This document shows positions 1 through 11,638 of a stretch of DNA of 64,000 nucleotides, one piece after another; the first letter of the stretch is position 1; the number at the start of each line of letters is the position of its first letter. Position numbers and translations under genes: made by a program. The DNA comes from Dryas octopetala (taxonomy: Eukaryota; Streptophyta; Magnoliopsida; Rosales; Rosaceae), in NCBI GenBank assembly GCA_963921425.1, contig OY992832.1, forward strand, positions 9,920,001-9,984,000, in the 5' to 3' direction. The notes beneath the pieces are model-generated. The model ran no database searches, was not told the DNA's origin, and was given only the letters and a program-made list of their open reading frames with translations.

Positions 1-3000
1 TAACTTTTTTGTTGATTTGTTGTTTTTTCAATATTTGCAAGACTTAAACTTTAATGTTTAGTTTTTGGTTTATATGATTTCATCCCCCAAGCCTAAATCA
101 AAAGTATTAAACCCTTAAAAATTTTGAATTTTTATAAATTTGAAACGGTCACAACTGTGACTGTTCGACAATCACAAATGTATAACAAACTGATTTGTGA
201 CCTAATCTAAAATGTCTTGCTCTAGGTTAGTACCTAAATTAAAAAAAATTAGTGTCTTCCTGCTTTACTGAAAAACTATTGATATTTAGTATTTAATCAT
301 AATTTTCTTATAAAAAAATAATTTTAATTTGATATTATAAATTAATAGTGATGTGTATAATCACATAAATTAAGGGAGACTTAAAGTGCAGTCCATTTTA
401 TAAGTATTTCTTAGACTAAAACCGATAGTGATTTAGAATTTTTAATCAAATCCTTTTATTGGAAAAATATCCTTCAAATCGGAAGAGGATTTTATTATGA
501 ATTAAAATAATTTTCTTATAAATTAAAAAGACTTTATTATGAATTAAAAATTTTTTTTTATAAATTTTAAAACACCCACAGTCTCCATCTAAAAATTATT
601 TTTCTAAAATATCCAAGCCAATTATCTCTAAAATTAATTAATTATGTATATTACTTAATTTTGCCACATAGGATTGAGGCACAAATTAAGGCACAATAAT
701 TGAGGCTCCAAATTTTTTCTCTTAAAAAGTATTTAAAGAAAGTAAAGAAGAACCATATTGAGCTTTTCATTTTCTGGGTAAGATGGGGCCTGAGGCCCAA
801 AAACAAAAGTACCTAAGCACGTGTGTTCAAGCCCAAGGTATAGTTAAGCCCACTAGACGTCCTCATACAAACGAGGCCAACCTGAGGATTAGGGGACTAT
901 GGAGTTGAGATCAAGACTAATTAAGCCCAAAATTTGGTAAGCCATTAGCCACTTTAGTTTCTTTCTCCGCACATATAAAGACTTCTGAGTTCTGACACTA
1001 ACTATGCAATTCAAGTTTTGGAATAACCAATGGCCAAAAAAAAAAAAAGTTTTAGAATAACCAGTACCAAATTATGAAATTGAGAGAGTTTAGACGATAG
1101 CTAAATAAGTGATCACGAGAAAAGTCAAACGGTTAGCATTTAGTACTGCGTTCTCTACATATTTTTAAAATATGTAAAATATAAGTACATGTATATTTTT
1201 TCTTTAGAGACTAATTTTTAAGAATAAGTTATACCTATGAGCTTAACAAAAACATCCTTCAGATCATTTGCAGCTCTGCACGGGAGTCGGAGAGCTGCAA
1301 GAATGATGGCTTGTTGTTTCATTGAAGATTAATCAGGTAGGATGGGGAGCTTATGAAATCACACTAAACACACCCTTAATTGACCGATCCACAATGTGTG
1401 ATTATGGATAAAGAAAGAAATGTTAAATTTAATTAATAAAGAGAATTAACTAATTAATTAGAATCATCACCAATCAAACCGCCCATAAACATTCAAAACA
1501 ATGATTGGGAAACCAACTATTTTTTCTTCTTTTAATCCATTTCTGGGTTTGAAATTGAATAGTTTGTCATTATCTTAATGAAAACAATATTTTAGCTTCA
1601 AGGAAAGTGATAAATAATATAAAGAAAACCATCGGACCGTCCATGGCCAATTCCAAGCTTCCTTTGGTCATATAATTCTATAAAATAGTCTTAAAAGTAT
1701 GTAATTGCCGACCACATTATAATGTTATATGGAAGATATCTTTTGAAAGTCAAACCAATATTGATATTTTTTTTTTTTACGGACCCAGAGTCCCTATCAT
1801 TTCTTTAATATCTTGGTTACCTTTGAAGGCAAAATCAGGATATTTAAAATTTTAAATCCATGAATACTATTAACTTGATAGAGAGTGAGTGATCGGTGAT
1901 TCTAAGAGATTGGAAATTTAATGTCACGTGCGGCAGCATGTGATTTACTAATTAAGTGAAGCAGTGAATAGTGGTAGGATATGGTCAAGCCTAGTTGAGC
2001 TTGTGCTGTGAGCCAATCACCAAAATCTGAAAAACTAGAGCAGATAAATAGAAAAATAATTAAGGTGTAATTTCATTTTACAAATTAACTGATAAGTTAT
2101 TAGTGTGAGATAAAAATAGAGGTTTGGAATCTCAAACCTCTAGAAACCAAAACCTTAATACTATATTATTAAATAATTACTGGACCTCAGAAGATTCAAC
2201 AGCTATAAATTAAGAATGAATTGAGAATGTAAGAGTGTAAGACCACATTTTTCCAAATGAAAAAGTGGATTTCTTAATCCTATACACTCAAAAGGAGACC
2301 TCACAGCAAGGCCCATGGGGACTCCCTTAGGCTAGCCCAATCATCCTAACCAACAGTACCTACAATCTAGTCAACAAGTACCTAATCTATATAATGGCAT
2401 TCACGTAAAAATGAAAGCTAAGAGGAGCAGTCTGGGAACACCAATGTCTTCATTCATTTGACTCAGCATCAGAAGTTAATAAATCTAATAAATAATGATA
2501 TCAACATGAATACATGATGTTGCAGAAAATCCAAAGACTGATGAGTTATGCAGTCATTTCATTGTTTGGAGGTGGCCAAGAGAATTCCAAAATTTCCATA
2601 GAAAGTGAGAGAAAGTGAGGGAAAGTGAAGGAAAGGAAAGCGAGGGAATTTTTTATTTATTTAATGTGTTATTTGAACTGCTGGCACAAAGACTTCTCTT
2701 TTTCCTCTGATATAGTAATGGTGCCTGGTTCACTCAAGCCTTCCTGAAGCAAAGATATACTGTGAGAGCTTTTTAGTTGGAAAAGCATTTTTATCCAGGT
2801 ACTTGGGGTTAATTTCTTTTTTATTGTTTTGATCTAGTTTGTATTGGGTTTTATCTGATTTTGATCTGTGAGTGTCAAATTAGGGTTCAAGTTGTTTTTG
2901 TGTAGGGTGCATGTGTATGTCTGTGTATTTGTGTGTGTGTGTTTGTGTATCATATTTGATGGAGCTGAATACAAGTTGAGGGTGAGCTATTCAGGTGACG

Positions 3001-3264
3001 GTTCAATGGGTTTATGATTATTGACTGGTAAAGAAATTTTTTGTTAATCCAAGAGAAAAGAAAACAGAGAATTAATAGTTTTTTTTGTAAATCAATAAAT
3101 TAGTTTGAGTGTAGCATCTCTTTTAATAGAGACCGGAGACTAATCGAAGCTTGTTTCCTATTTCAGTTTGTCTGCCAGGCCTCAATATATTGAATGGGGT
3201 TTTGTTAGTAGTTTAGTGTTGAGGTTAGTCCCAATTGAGCTGAGAAAGAAATTCAAACAATGAT
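1..3264. other. Non-coding upstream region and 5'UTR of the kinase gene
   Basis: No convincing coding sequence is seen in this AT-rich stretch. The last 500 bases probably hold the 5' untranslated region of the kinase gene: a possible donor follows position 2796 (CCAG|GTACTT) and a possible acceptor (TTTCAG) lies near 3166, which would make a 5'UTR intron of about 370 bases. A purine-rich block (GAGAGAAAGTGAGGGAAAG) at about 2600-2645 may lie in the core promoter. A short foldback at 1263-1307 is listed among the findings. Splice sites here are inferred only from consensus. Confidence 0.5.
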
Positions 3265-3280
3265 ATGTCCGAACAATTAA
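3260..3280 (+). promoter_or_regulatory. Overlapping mini-uORF at the kinase start codon
   Basis: An ATG at 3260 opens a six-codon frame (MICPNN) that stops with TAA at 3278-3280. It overlaps the main start at 3265 in another frame. Both ATGs have a purine at -3. The main start is preferred because it begins the long conserved frame. Initiation at the first ATG would have to be bypassed or followed by reinitiation. Confidence 0.6.
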
Positions 3281-6200
3281 ATACACGTGGACAGTTCCAA
3301 TACAATTCCATGGAACCTGGAAAGGATGAATTCCAACCTGCATCCCAGTCATATATGCAAGACTCTCTGAGCAGCATGCATGCTGATATGAGATCTAATG
3401 ACCCTAATATATCTGAGATCAAGCCTGTACATAATTACTCCATACAGACTGGTGAGGAGTTTGCTCTTCAATTTATGCTTGATCGAGTGAATCCCAGGAA
3501 GCCTTTGCATCCTGTGGGTGATCCAAATTATGCAACAAATTATGTCGAACTAAAAGGAATTTTAGGAATCAGTCATACAGGCTCTGAAAGTGGCTCAGAT
3601 ACTTCAATGCTCCCTATGGCTGAAAAAGGTCCAAAACAGTTTGAGAGAAATAGCTTATTTTTAAATGATGACAGAAATAACTATGGGTCAATTCAATCAG
3701 TACCACGAGCTTCATCAGGCTATGAAAATAGTCGTGTTCCTGGATTTGCCTCTTCTGGAGCTTCTGATAGCTCAGCAATGAAAATGAAGGCTCTCTGTAG
3801 CTTTGGTGGTAAAATCTTACCCCGACCAAGTGATGGAAAGCTCAGATATGCTGGAGGTGAAACACGCATTATCCGTATAAGAAAGGACATTTGCTGGCAG
3901 GAGCTTATACAGATAGCTTTCTCAATTTATAACCAAGTGCATGTAATTAAATATCAGCTTCCTGGAGAGGATCTTGATGCCTTAGTTTCTGTATCTTGTG
4001 ATGAGGATCTGCAAAATATGATGGAGGAATGTAATGAACTAGAAGATAAAGAAGGGCCACAAAAGCTTAGGATGTTTTTGTTCTCCATGAGTGATTTGGC
4101 CGATGCTCAGAGTCTGCATGGCGTGGATGGTGATTCTGAGGTTCAGTATGTAGTTGCTGTCAATGGCATGGACCTGGGGTCAAGAAAAAACTCGACTCTA
4201 CATGGTTTGAGGAGCTCTTCGGCAAATCAGTTAGATGAGTTAAATGGACAGAATATTGAAAAGGAGACAAGTAGAGTTGCAAAAGAGTCAACAGGGGTTA
4301 GCACTTCGATTTTAACTGGAAATATTGTTTCATCGACAACTGTTCAATCTTCTGAACCAGTGCTACCAAGCTCTTCAAATGCCTATGGAACGTATCGTCA
4401 TTTTCAGCCTGGCCAGGTGATGCATTATGGACAAAATCTGCAGTACCCATTGCACAATGGCCATGTCCTTCCAAGTCAACCCCCTTTTGGAGAAACTCCT
4501 ATTTCAGTGCCTCATCATGGGATTATGAATCAACAAGGAGGTACAATTGTAGGGCAGCCATCAAGTGGTTCGAGAGAACAGAATTTTGAGATGCCAGTAA
4601 AGCAGGTGAAACCAAAACGTGATGGTACAGTGCAGCAAGAGAGTGACCCTGAAAAATTTTGCCCCTTGGGAAACGAGCACTCTGTCCCTTTACAGCGATA
4701 TGATGGTAATTTGATGAACTATCATCCTGTTGAAGAAGCATCAAAAGATGAAAGAAAGTACCAGGAACCTGAATCTAGGGAAGTTGATCGTCATTCCACA
4801 TCTGGCAATGCAGTTGCTCCTGCTTCTGCTGACCCTGTGTCCAATGGAATTGATTTGGGTTACTTTGAGCCACCTGTGCTTCCTCAGAGAGTCTACTACT
4901 CGGAAAGAATTCCCAGGAAGCAGGCAGAGATGCTGAATCGATCATCAAAGTCTGATGATTCACATGGTTGTCAGTTTCTTGAATCTCATTCACGTTCTGA
5001 TATCAGCCAGCAGGATCCAATTACAGGAGTTAACAAATTGCATGAACATGGAAACCTTGCTCCCCAGACTGAACAATCCACCCCAACAGTGTATGTGGAT
5101 GCTCAAAGTGTTGATGATGGACTTGCCCAACTTCAGAAGTATAAAGAGTTTGCTGATTCAATTTGTCAGATGAATGCAAAGCTTTTGCAAGATGCAGATG
5201 GTGAAATAAAGCCGGCATTGTCAAACCCCGTGGATAATAAGGAGACTGCACCTTCTGTAAAGCACCTTGAGGTTTCTGCATCTAATCACTCAGAGCTTAA
5301 TCAGGATGAGGCCACCGGAAATGATCCAAGTAGTGTTGACACTATGGGCCGTGCACAGCCCATTTCTTGGACAGGGAACTTGTCTAAAGATGTTTCTCCT
5401 GAAAAAGTACCAGTTGGTGTTTCTACTTCAGTGCATAAAGACATCATTATTGATATTGAAGAACGATTTCCTCGTGATTTCTTGTCTGATATATTCTCTA
5501 AGGCAATACTTTCTGAAGATTCCCCTGATATTGGTTTGCTGCACAAGGATGGAGCTGGTTTGAGCTTAAATATGGAAAATCATGAACCCAAACGCTGGTC
5601 ATATTTCCAAAAGTTGGCACAAGAAGGGTTTGATCAGGAAGATGTTTCTCTTATTGACCAGGATCTTGGTTTTCCGTCTGCAATTGGAAATGTTGAGGAA
5701 GGAGATAGTATATCTTATCATCTTACGCCTGTAACTACAGATGGAGTTTCAGTGGGCCATGTGGCTTCTCAGCCTAACTTTGGGGAAGGCATTCACAAAG
5801 AATTATCTGGAATGACTAAAGATAACATAATGCATTCAAACTATGATCATCCCGAAGTGAAGGGCACTGAAAGTATGCAGTTTGAGGGTATGATGGAAAA
5901 CCTAAGAGTGCCAGAGTCAGAGTACGAGGTAGTCTTTTGATCAGGTCTCATTTTTCTTAATAAATTGCTTCTGTGCTAACAATTGTCCAATAAATTTGAT
6001 GTAGGATGAGAAGTTTGCAAGCAGAAATGTTTACTTCTCAAGCAGAAATGTTGGTTTACCTCCTTTAGGACCTTCGCTGGGAGATTTTGATATCAGTACC
6101 TTGCAGGTAATATGAAAGTTTTCTATTTTTGCATAACTTGGTTAAATAAAATATTTACCCATCGAGTGATTGATTATAGCAAAACATACCATACAAAAAG

Positions 6201-9200
6201 TTTTGACTTTGTTCACATTTCCCCTAACCCTTGATTTAGACACCAAATACTACTTTGTGTTCATGATACTTGGGTATTCCGTATTTTAAGAAGCAAAATT
6301 TTCAATGGTGTTAGAGCTTGGCTTAGGATTCAAATATAGAGAATAATCTCAAACTGCCCTCTTATTAGTATCAGAAAATGAGAACATCTGGGACTTTCCT
6401 CAAAATGTGTATTTTATCCCATTTTGTCACAATTTTGTTCTGATTGAATACATGTCACATATATTTCAACAAAACCCATATACAAGCAAAATGAATAGTG
6501 TAGGTCATAAAAGGGTGGGTTGAGGTTAGGGGGAAAAAGTTGCATTTAAATCTGTCCTCACCTAGAAAAAAAAGCTACTTGTGTGTGAGTCCATGTATCA
6601 TGGGAGCGTGCACAGACACACACAGATTCATCCCTTATGTTAATATGAACTGTTTAATCATGCATTAATTTATACTATGGAGTTCTTGAATACTTTTGTA
6701 TGGGCTTTGATTGCTTTATTGTTGTTAGAGCTTTGGGTTCCCCAGTTACTTGGTCATTTGGTCTATTTTATACATCTACACAGACTTGCTAATGAATGCA
6801 TTGGATCTGTCATTTTGGCACTGGTTCCCTTTCTTTTGCCAACAGTACAGACTTTCTATTTTACATCCATTTGATTCTTTCTTCTCGATGCACATAATAG
6901 TTGATAAAGAATGAAGACCTCGAGCAGTTGAAGGAACTGGGTTCTGGTACCTTTGGGACTGTGTATCATGGAAAATGGAGGGGCAGTGATGTTGCCATTA
7001 AGAGACTGAATAAGAGCTGCTTCACTGGGAGATCATCAGAGCAAGAGAGATTGGTAGCCATTCCTCCCCACCTCTAAATTGTGTGATGAAACTCACATTT
7101 TTTGAAAAGCAAGTGAAGGAAATATAATCTCATATTTCTGTTGCTTCTGTGACAAGAATTAATATTTTACTTTTAAGGCATTAATGGTTTCTACTCCATT
7201 TTCAGACTATAGAGTTCTGGCGGGAAGCTGACATTCTTTCGAAGCTTCACCATCCAAATGTAGTGGCATTTTATGGTGTAGTGCAAAATGGACCAGGGGG
7301 GACACTAGCTACCGTAACTGAGTACATGGTTGATGGTTCTCTTAGGCATGTTTTGCTTCGAAAAGATAGGTAATAATCCATTGATACTGTTCCTAAGTTT
7401 CTACTTTACTTCAGGTGTTTAGAGCATCATAGCTATTCTAGACAATCAAAAAAGTACACTAAGTTTTTGAAATGTTAATATTCTTTTTAACTTAATCTTT
7501 TATCCGTCTGTTTCAAGTTACTGTTTCTTAATTTAAGCAGCCATTTCTTTCATTTTCACCTGCTTTCCATAAACTTCATCTTAATATGCAGGTATCTTGA
7601 TCGTCGCAAGCGACTAATAATTGCTATGGATGCAGCATTTGGAATGGAATATTTGCACTCAAAGGATATTGTGCATTTTGACTTGAAGTGTGACAACTTA
7701 CTTGTCAACTTAAAAGATCCTCTACGTCCAATTTGCAAGGTAATTAGTATGAATTTGCTGCTCTTAGAAAATGGTTATGTTTCTCATAGGCTTGATATTG
7801 ACCTTGAAAATTATAATAATATGTATTTCTTTTCAGGTTGGTGATTTTGGCCTTTCAAAAATCAAGAGAAATACCCTGGTTTCTGGTGGTGTACGGGGAA
7901 CGTTACCATGGATGGCCCCAGAGTTGCTGAATGGCAGCAGCACTAAGGTCTCTGAAAAGGTAAGGTTTCTATTAGATTTTTATTTTTTACAATGGAAATA
8001 AGAATAGATAAATAATCAAATAGAGTGTGCACCAATTAATCGCATGTACTGCAACTAACGTGATTGAAGTCTCATGCTGGATCTCTTTGTAGATTAAGAA
8101 ACATCTAAAATTGTACAATACTTGGTGAAGTTGTTCTTATGTTTTTGTTTTGTTTGTTGTTCTTGACCTCTTGTTATGTTTCTTCTAGTATATTGAGAAG
8201 CTTTGGAACAGATTTTTGTTTAATGGAGTCTGAGAAATTTGGAATTCACCTGATACATTTGCACATTTGCGCATTTAAGGACTTATTACTTCTCTTGCCT
8301 GACTCTTGATCTTTATGTCATAGGTTGATGTTTTCTCCTTTGGTATTGTCTTATGGGAGATTCTTACCGGCGAGGAGCCATATGCCAACATGCACTATGG
8401 AGCAATTATAGGTGATCGTATTACTCTATTGTTCATGGTTGAGCCTACTTGTCAATATTGTTGCTCATTTAAAAACTGATGTTTGCCTCATGGTTAGCTT
8501 GCATACTGGAACAAAATTATAATCACTGTGATTCCTGACACTGTCAAAAGCAGTGTCAGATGGTTTGGCATGAATCAACTGACATTTCCTATTTGCCTTG
8601 CAAATCTTGGAACTTGAAGTTAATGCTAATAGTCACATTATTAACTGCAAAAATTATATTTATACCAACCAAACCCATATAGCCATAGGCTTGGATTATG
8701 CTTATGCAATTGCATGGTGACATCTCATGTAAGAAGGAGATTGTTAGCTTTGTTGTGCCTGGAATGGATTTGAGGTATCTGTTATTCTGAATTTCTGCTG
8801 TACGTGTTCCACTTGCACAAAATGGTGCAATGTATGGAAATGCTATATTGGAAGTATATCTTTCCAGCATTGTTGTGGGTGATCATCAGCTCTTGCTATG
8901 CTTACGTTCATTTTTCTGTATATTGGTTGGTAAATGGACTTAAGAATGTAGCATTATTCTATTAGGATCGCATTGACTTAATATCTCTGATGAAATTGGA
9001 TCAGAAATCTTAGAATAGGGATGCAAACCATAGGATTTTCAGATGCAGAGACATGAATTAGACAAAAAAAAGTTCAATTGCTCCCAGATTTGTCAACCTC
9101 AATGAATTGTACTATTTTTATTTGTTCAAATGCTGTACATGGGTACCATTATCTTTTGCAATTTGTTATTATTCACTTTTAGGTCTCTCTCTCTCTCTCT

Positions 9201-9456
9201 ATATATATATAAATTCACTGCTACAACTTTAATTTATATGAAAATTGTTTCAATACATGCAGGAGGTATTGTAAATAACACATTGAGACCCACCATTCCA
9301 AGTTATTGTGATCCTGAATGGAGAACGCTTATGGAGCTGTGTTGGGCCCCTAATCCTGCGGCCAGGCCATCTTTCTCAGAAATTGCTGATTGCTTACGAG
9401 TAATGACTGCAGCGGCTAGCCAAACCAAAGCACAGGGTCACAAAGCATCTAAATGA
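3265..9456 (+). CDS. PB1-domain Raf-like serine/threonine/tyrosine kinase, 1211 aa
   Basis: Cytosolic Raf-like MAPKKK-family kinase related to Arabidopsis At1g16270/At1g79570. Coding exons: 3265-5928, 6005-6106, 6901-7053, 7206-7369, 7592-7739, 7837-7959, 8324-8411, 9263-9456; the frame closes at 1211 aa. A PB1 domain (about residues 173-276, starting [21 protein letters not shown]) should mediate dimerisation or partner binding. A long polar, Ser/Gln-rich linker follows, then the C-terminal kinase. Seen in the kinase: glycine loop [17 protein letters not shown] lysine, catalytic loop [10 protein letters not shown] with Phe in place of the HRD Arg, the DFG motif and GTLPWMAPE. The HFD form makes it non-RD; as I recall this is normal for the subgroup. 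Exon 1 reads 10 bases past the donor into a TGA at 5938, which intron removal avoids. Substrates cannot be read from sequence; osmotic/ABA signalling is only a family-level expectation. Confidence 0.95.
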
Positions 9457-10024
9457 TAATTTAACCATTGCTTGTGTCGTTTTTGCATGATTTAGACATG
9501 AACATGATACATTTATTCATTCAATTGTTAACTCATAAGATAGTGTGTACTTTATCATATTTGGAGCACAGGTACACGGTTTCCACTTTTTTTGGAATGA
9601 AATCTCGGCTCCATTCAAGTAATTTTCTTGTACTTTTCTTTCTTCCCCTAAAATTCACAAAATTGTAGAAGAATGTTTTGGATATCCAAAGAGAATGCAA
9701 AGTTGCTATTTTGGTTTGCAGTTTGCACTATTTCTACCCATGCATTTTCTACTAGTTGCCAGTTTATCAGAATTACGGTAACTTTTGATTTGTAGGCCAC
9801 TTTGGCAAATTGCATTCATCAATGCTACATTGTTAAATATAATGGAAGTGAATGGAGCCCAAGAAACTACACTAAAAAATATTTGAGAAACCCAAATTTG
9901 TAGCAACATTGGGTTCCTTGATAAAAAAATAACCCATAATATTACTTCCCAGTACAAAAATAACATGATTATGCCAATGGTTTAACCAAATCAGCTGCAA
10001 CAACAAACGATATCATGCACAATG
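9457..10024. other. Convergent intergenic region, kinase and GRAS 3' ends
   Basis: Only AT-rich DNA is seen between the kinase stop and the GRAS stop. It should hold both 3' untranslated regions and their poly(A) signals. No further gene is seen. Confidence 0.5.
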
Positions 10025-11638
10025 CTAGGAGGAAGAAACATTGTGCACTTGCCATGCAGATGCCAGCATTATGGGCCTGCTTTTCCACCCAAGGAGGAGG
10101 CAACCCTTCTCAGTAGCCAAAGTGTACCCATCACAGCCATAAACAGATAGCATCATCCGTGCTTGACTTGTACACTTCAACCCCATCACTTGAAACCCAG
10201 CTCTGCCTAATTGCCTTCTCCATTGGTCTGCCCTTTCATGCCTCTCTATCCTATTTAAGCCCTCAAAAGCAACAATGTTCCTAATTTCGTCTGCAAAATG
10301 AAGTCTCTCTATCTTCATTCTCTGAGGGCTATTTCGCGGGAGGATAACCTCGAGTGAATCAAAAACGGCCGAATAGAAGTGAAGAGACTCAAGGAATCTC
10401 CCAAGGAAAAATGGCCCATTATGGTTTGCGTCTTGTTCTACCAATGTAAGCACAGCAGGTCCTAATTTCTTTAAGGCTTGGAGGATTGCCTTCAAAGACC
10501 CTCTACTCTCCTTGACATACTTGTGCAAGTGCATCATGCAATTGACAAACAATGCTTCCCCTTCTCTCAAGTTTAGGTTCTCTCTAGTTAGAAGTGATGG
10601 TTTTACTGGCTCTGATATCATGTTGAATTCTGTTGGTATGCCTAGTGAGCTGGCCTCATCCACCAGGGCCTTCATGCCAGCTTCAAGCTCTAAGACATTG
10701 TGATCTTCCACTAGTCCGGTGATTCGGAGCTTCTTAGGTGGGCCTTCAGGTCTTGATGCCAGGGTTCTTATCAAGGATGGCCATTGAAGAGTGTGTTCCA
10801 TGCCCAAATCAATGATGTGCAAGTTTTCCTTCCCTTGTGCTGCTTGACGTATAGTTTCATTTGCAACCATAAAACCAAAAGCTATGTAAGGAGTCGTTTG
10901 GTTTAGGAGTTGAAAAGCTTCCAATTTCTCCTCCCTAGTAGTCAATGAGACATCCATAGCATCATTGTTGAATGTGCCATTTACATTGACATTATGAAGG
11001 AGTGATAGCCTGCACTTCAATCCCATTGCAAAGCAGTATGAGACTCTTTGCAAGGAATCACCCCAAGGACTAACTGAAGCCCAAATTTGGCTGAGCAGTG
11101 AATCTGCAAGTATGGTGTCCCTGCAACCCACAGCCTCAGCACAAGCCAACAACATGTGCACCAAGTGAAGCCCTTGGTCCACCCCATGGCTCGCCTCTTC
11201 AACACTAGGCACATCATTAGTTGGGCCAACTCCAAATTCCTCAACCAAGCCAACCATCTCCATATGATCATCTCCATCCATCATCATCAGAACATCTCCA
11301 TACAGATCATGATCCACCATTGAAAATGTCTCAATCCCATCTTGAAAGTAATCCAAATTACTTTGGTGTTTCTCCATGGATTGAACATCATTATCAATAT
11401 CCTTGCAATGATCCATATTGATGAAGCTGTCAACAAAATCATCTACCTCTGAAGCAGGCAAGCAAGGAGTGCTGCTTGTGGTATCAGAGGGTGAACTCAG
11501 TTCAATCTCATGCATCATTTCCTCCCACTCTCCTCCTTGTTCCTGCTCAACTCTTGCTGGACAGAACCTTCGAATGGCGAGGTCGTGGTTGAGACTCTCA
11601 TGCAAGGGGAAGGAGAGCCAACCATTGAAGTCTTCCAT
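10025..11638 (-). CDS. GRAS-domain transcriptional regulator, possibly RAD1-like, 537 aa
   Basis: Intronless GRAS-family nuclear regulator. The N-terminal 150 residues are acidic and variable (WLSFPLHESLNHDL near the start). The GRAS domain follows: LHR1 at about 157-215 (HLVHMLLACAEAV), a VHIID-type motif at about 273-277 (LHIIDLGMEH), the second leucine-rich region, a PFYRE-like segment (FLESLHFYSAVFDSLE, about 414-430) and the SAW end (LLLGWKSRPIMLASAWQV). No DELLA motif is present, so it is not a gibberellin-controlled DELLA. The residues around LACAEAVGCRDT and the overall length remind me of RAD1, the GRAS protein needed for arbuscule development and lost from Arabidopsis; this is recollection, and another small GRAS clade is possible. 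Start chosen as the first ATG of the open frame, 60 bases below a purine-rich leader (plus-strand view 11640-11690). Confidence 0.9.
   Translation of the reverse strand: MEDFNGWLSFPLHESLNHDLAIRRFCPARVEQEQGGEWEEMMHEIELSSPSDTTSSTPCLPASEVDDFVDSFINMDHCKDIDNDVQSMEKHQSNLDYFQDGIETFSMVDHDLYGDVLMMMDGDDHMEMVGLVEEFGVGPTNDVPSVEEASHGVDQGLHLVHMLLACAEAVGCRDTILADSLLSQIWASVSPWGDSLQRVSYCFAMGLKCRLSLLHNVNVNGTFNNDAMDVSLTTREEKLEAFQLLNQTTPYIAFGFMVANETIRQAAQGKENLHIIDLGMEHTLQWPSLIRTLASRPEGPPKKLRITGLVEDHNVLELEAGMKALVDEASSLGIPTEFNMISEPVKPSLLTRENLNLREGEALFVNCMMHLHKYVKESRGSLKAILQALKKLGPAVLTLVEQDANHNGPFFLGRFLESLHFYSAVFDSLEVILPRNSPQRMKIERLHFADEIRNIVAFEGLNRIERHERADQWRRQLGRAGFQVMGLKCTSQARMMLSVYGCDGYTLATEKGCLLLGWKSRPIMLASAWQVHNVSSS

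Noticed and set aside
5929..5940. Kinase reading frame ending at TGA 5938, giving an 891-aa protein without kinase domain
   Set aside because: A good donor (GAG|GTAGTC) at 5928 and an in-frame exon from 6005 lead to a complete kinase domain. The stop lies in the intron.
6677..6874. 65-codon hydrophobic frame between kinase exons
   Set aside because: It lies within an intron with no conservation that I recognise and no splice support.
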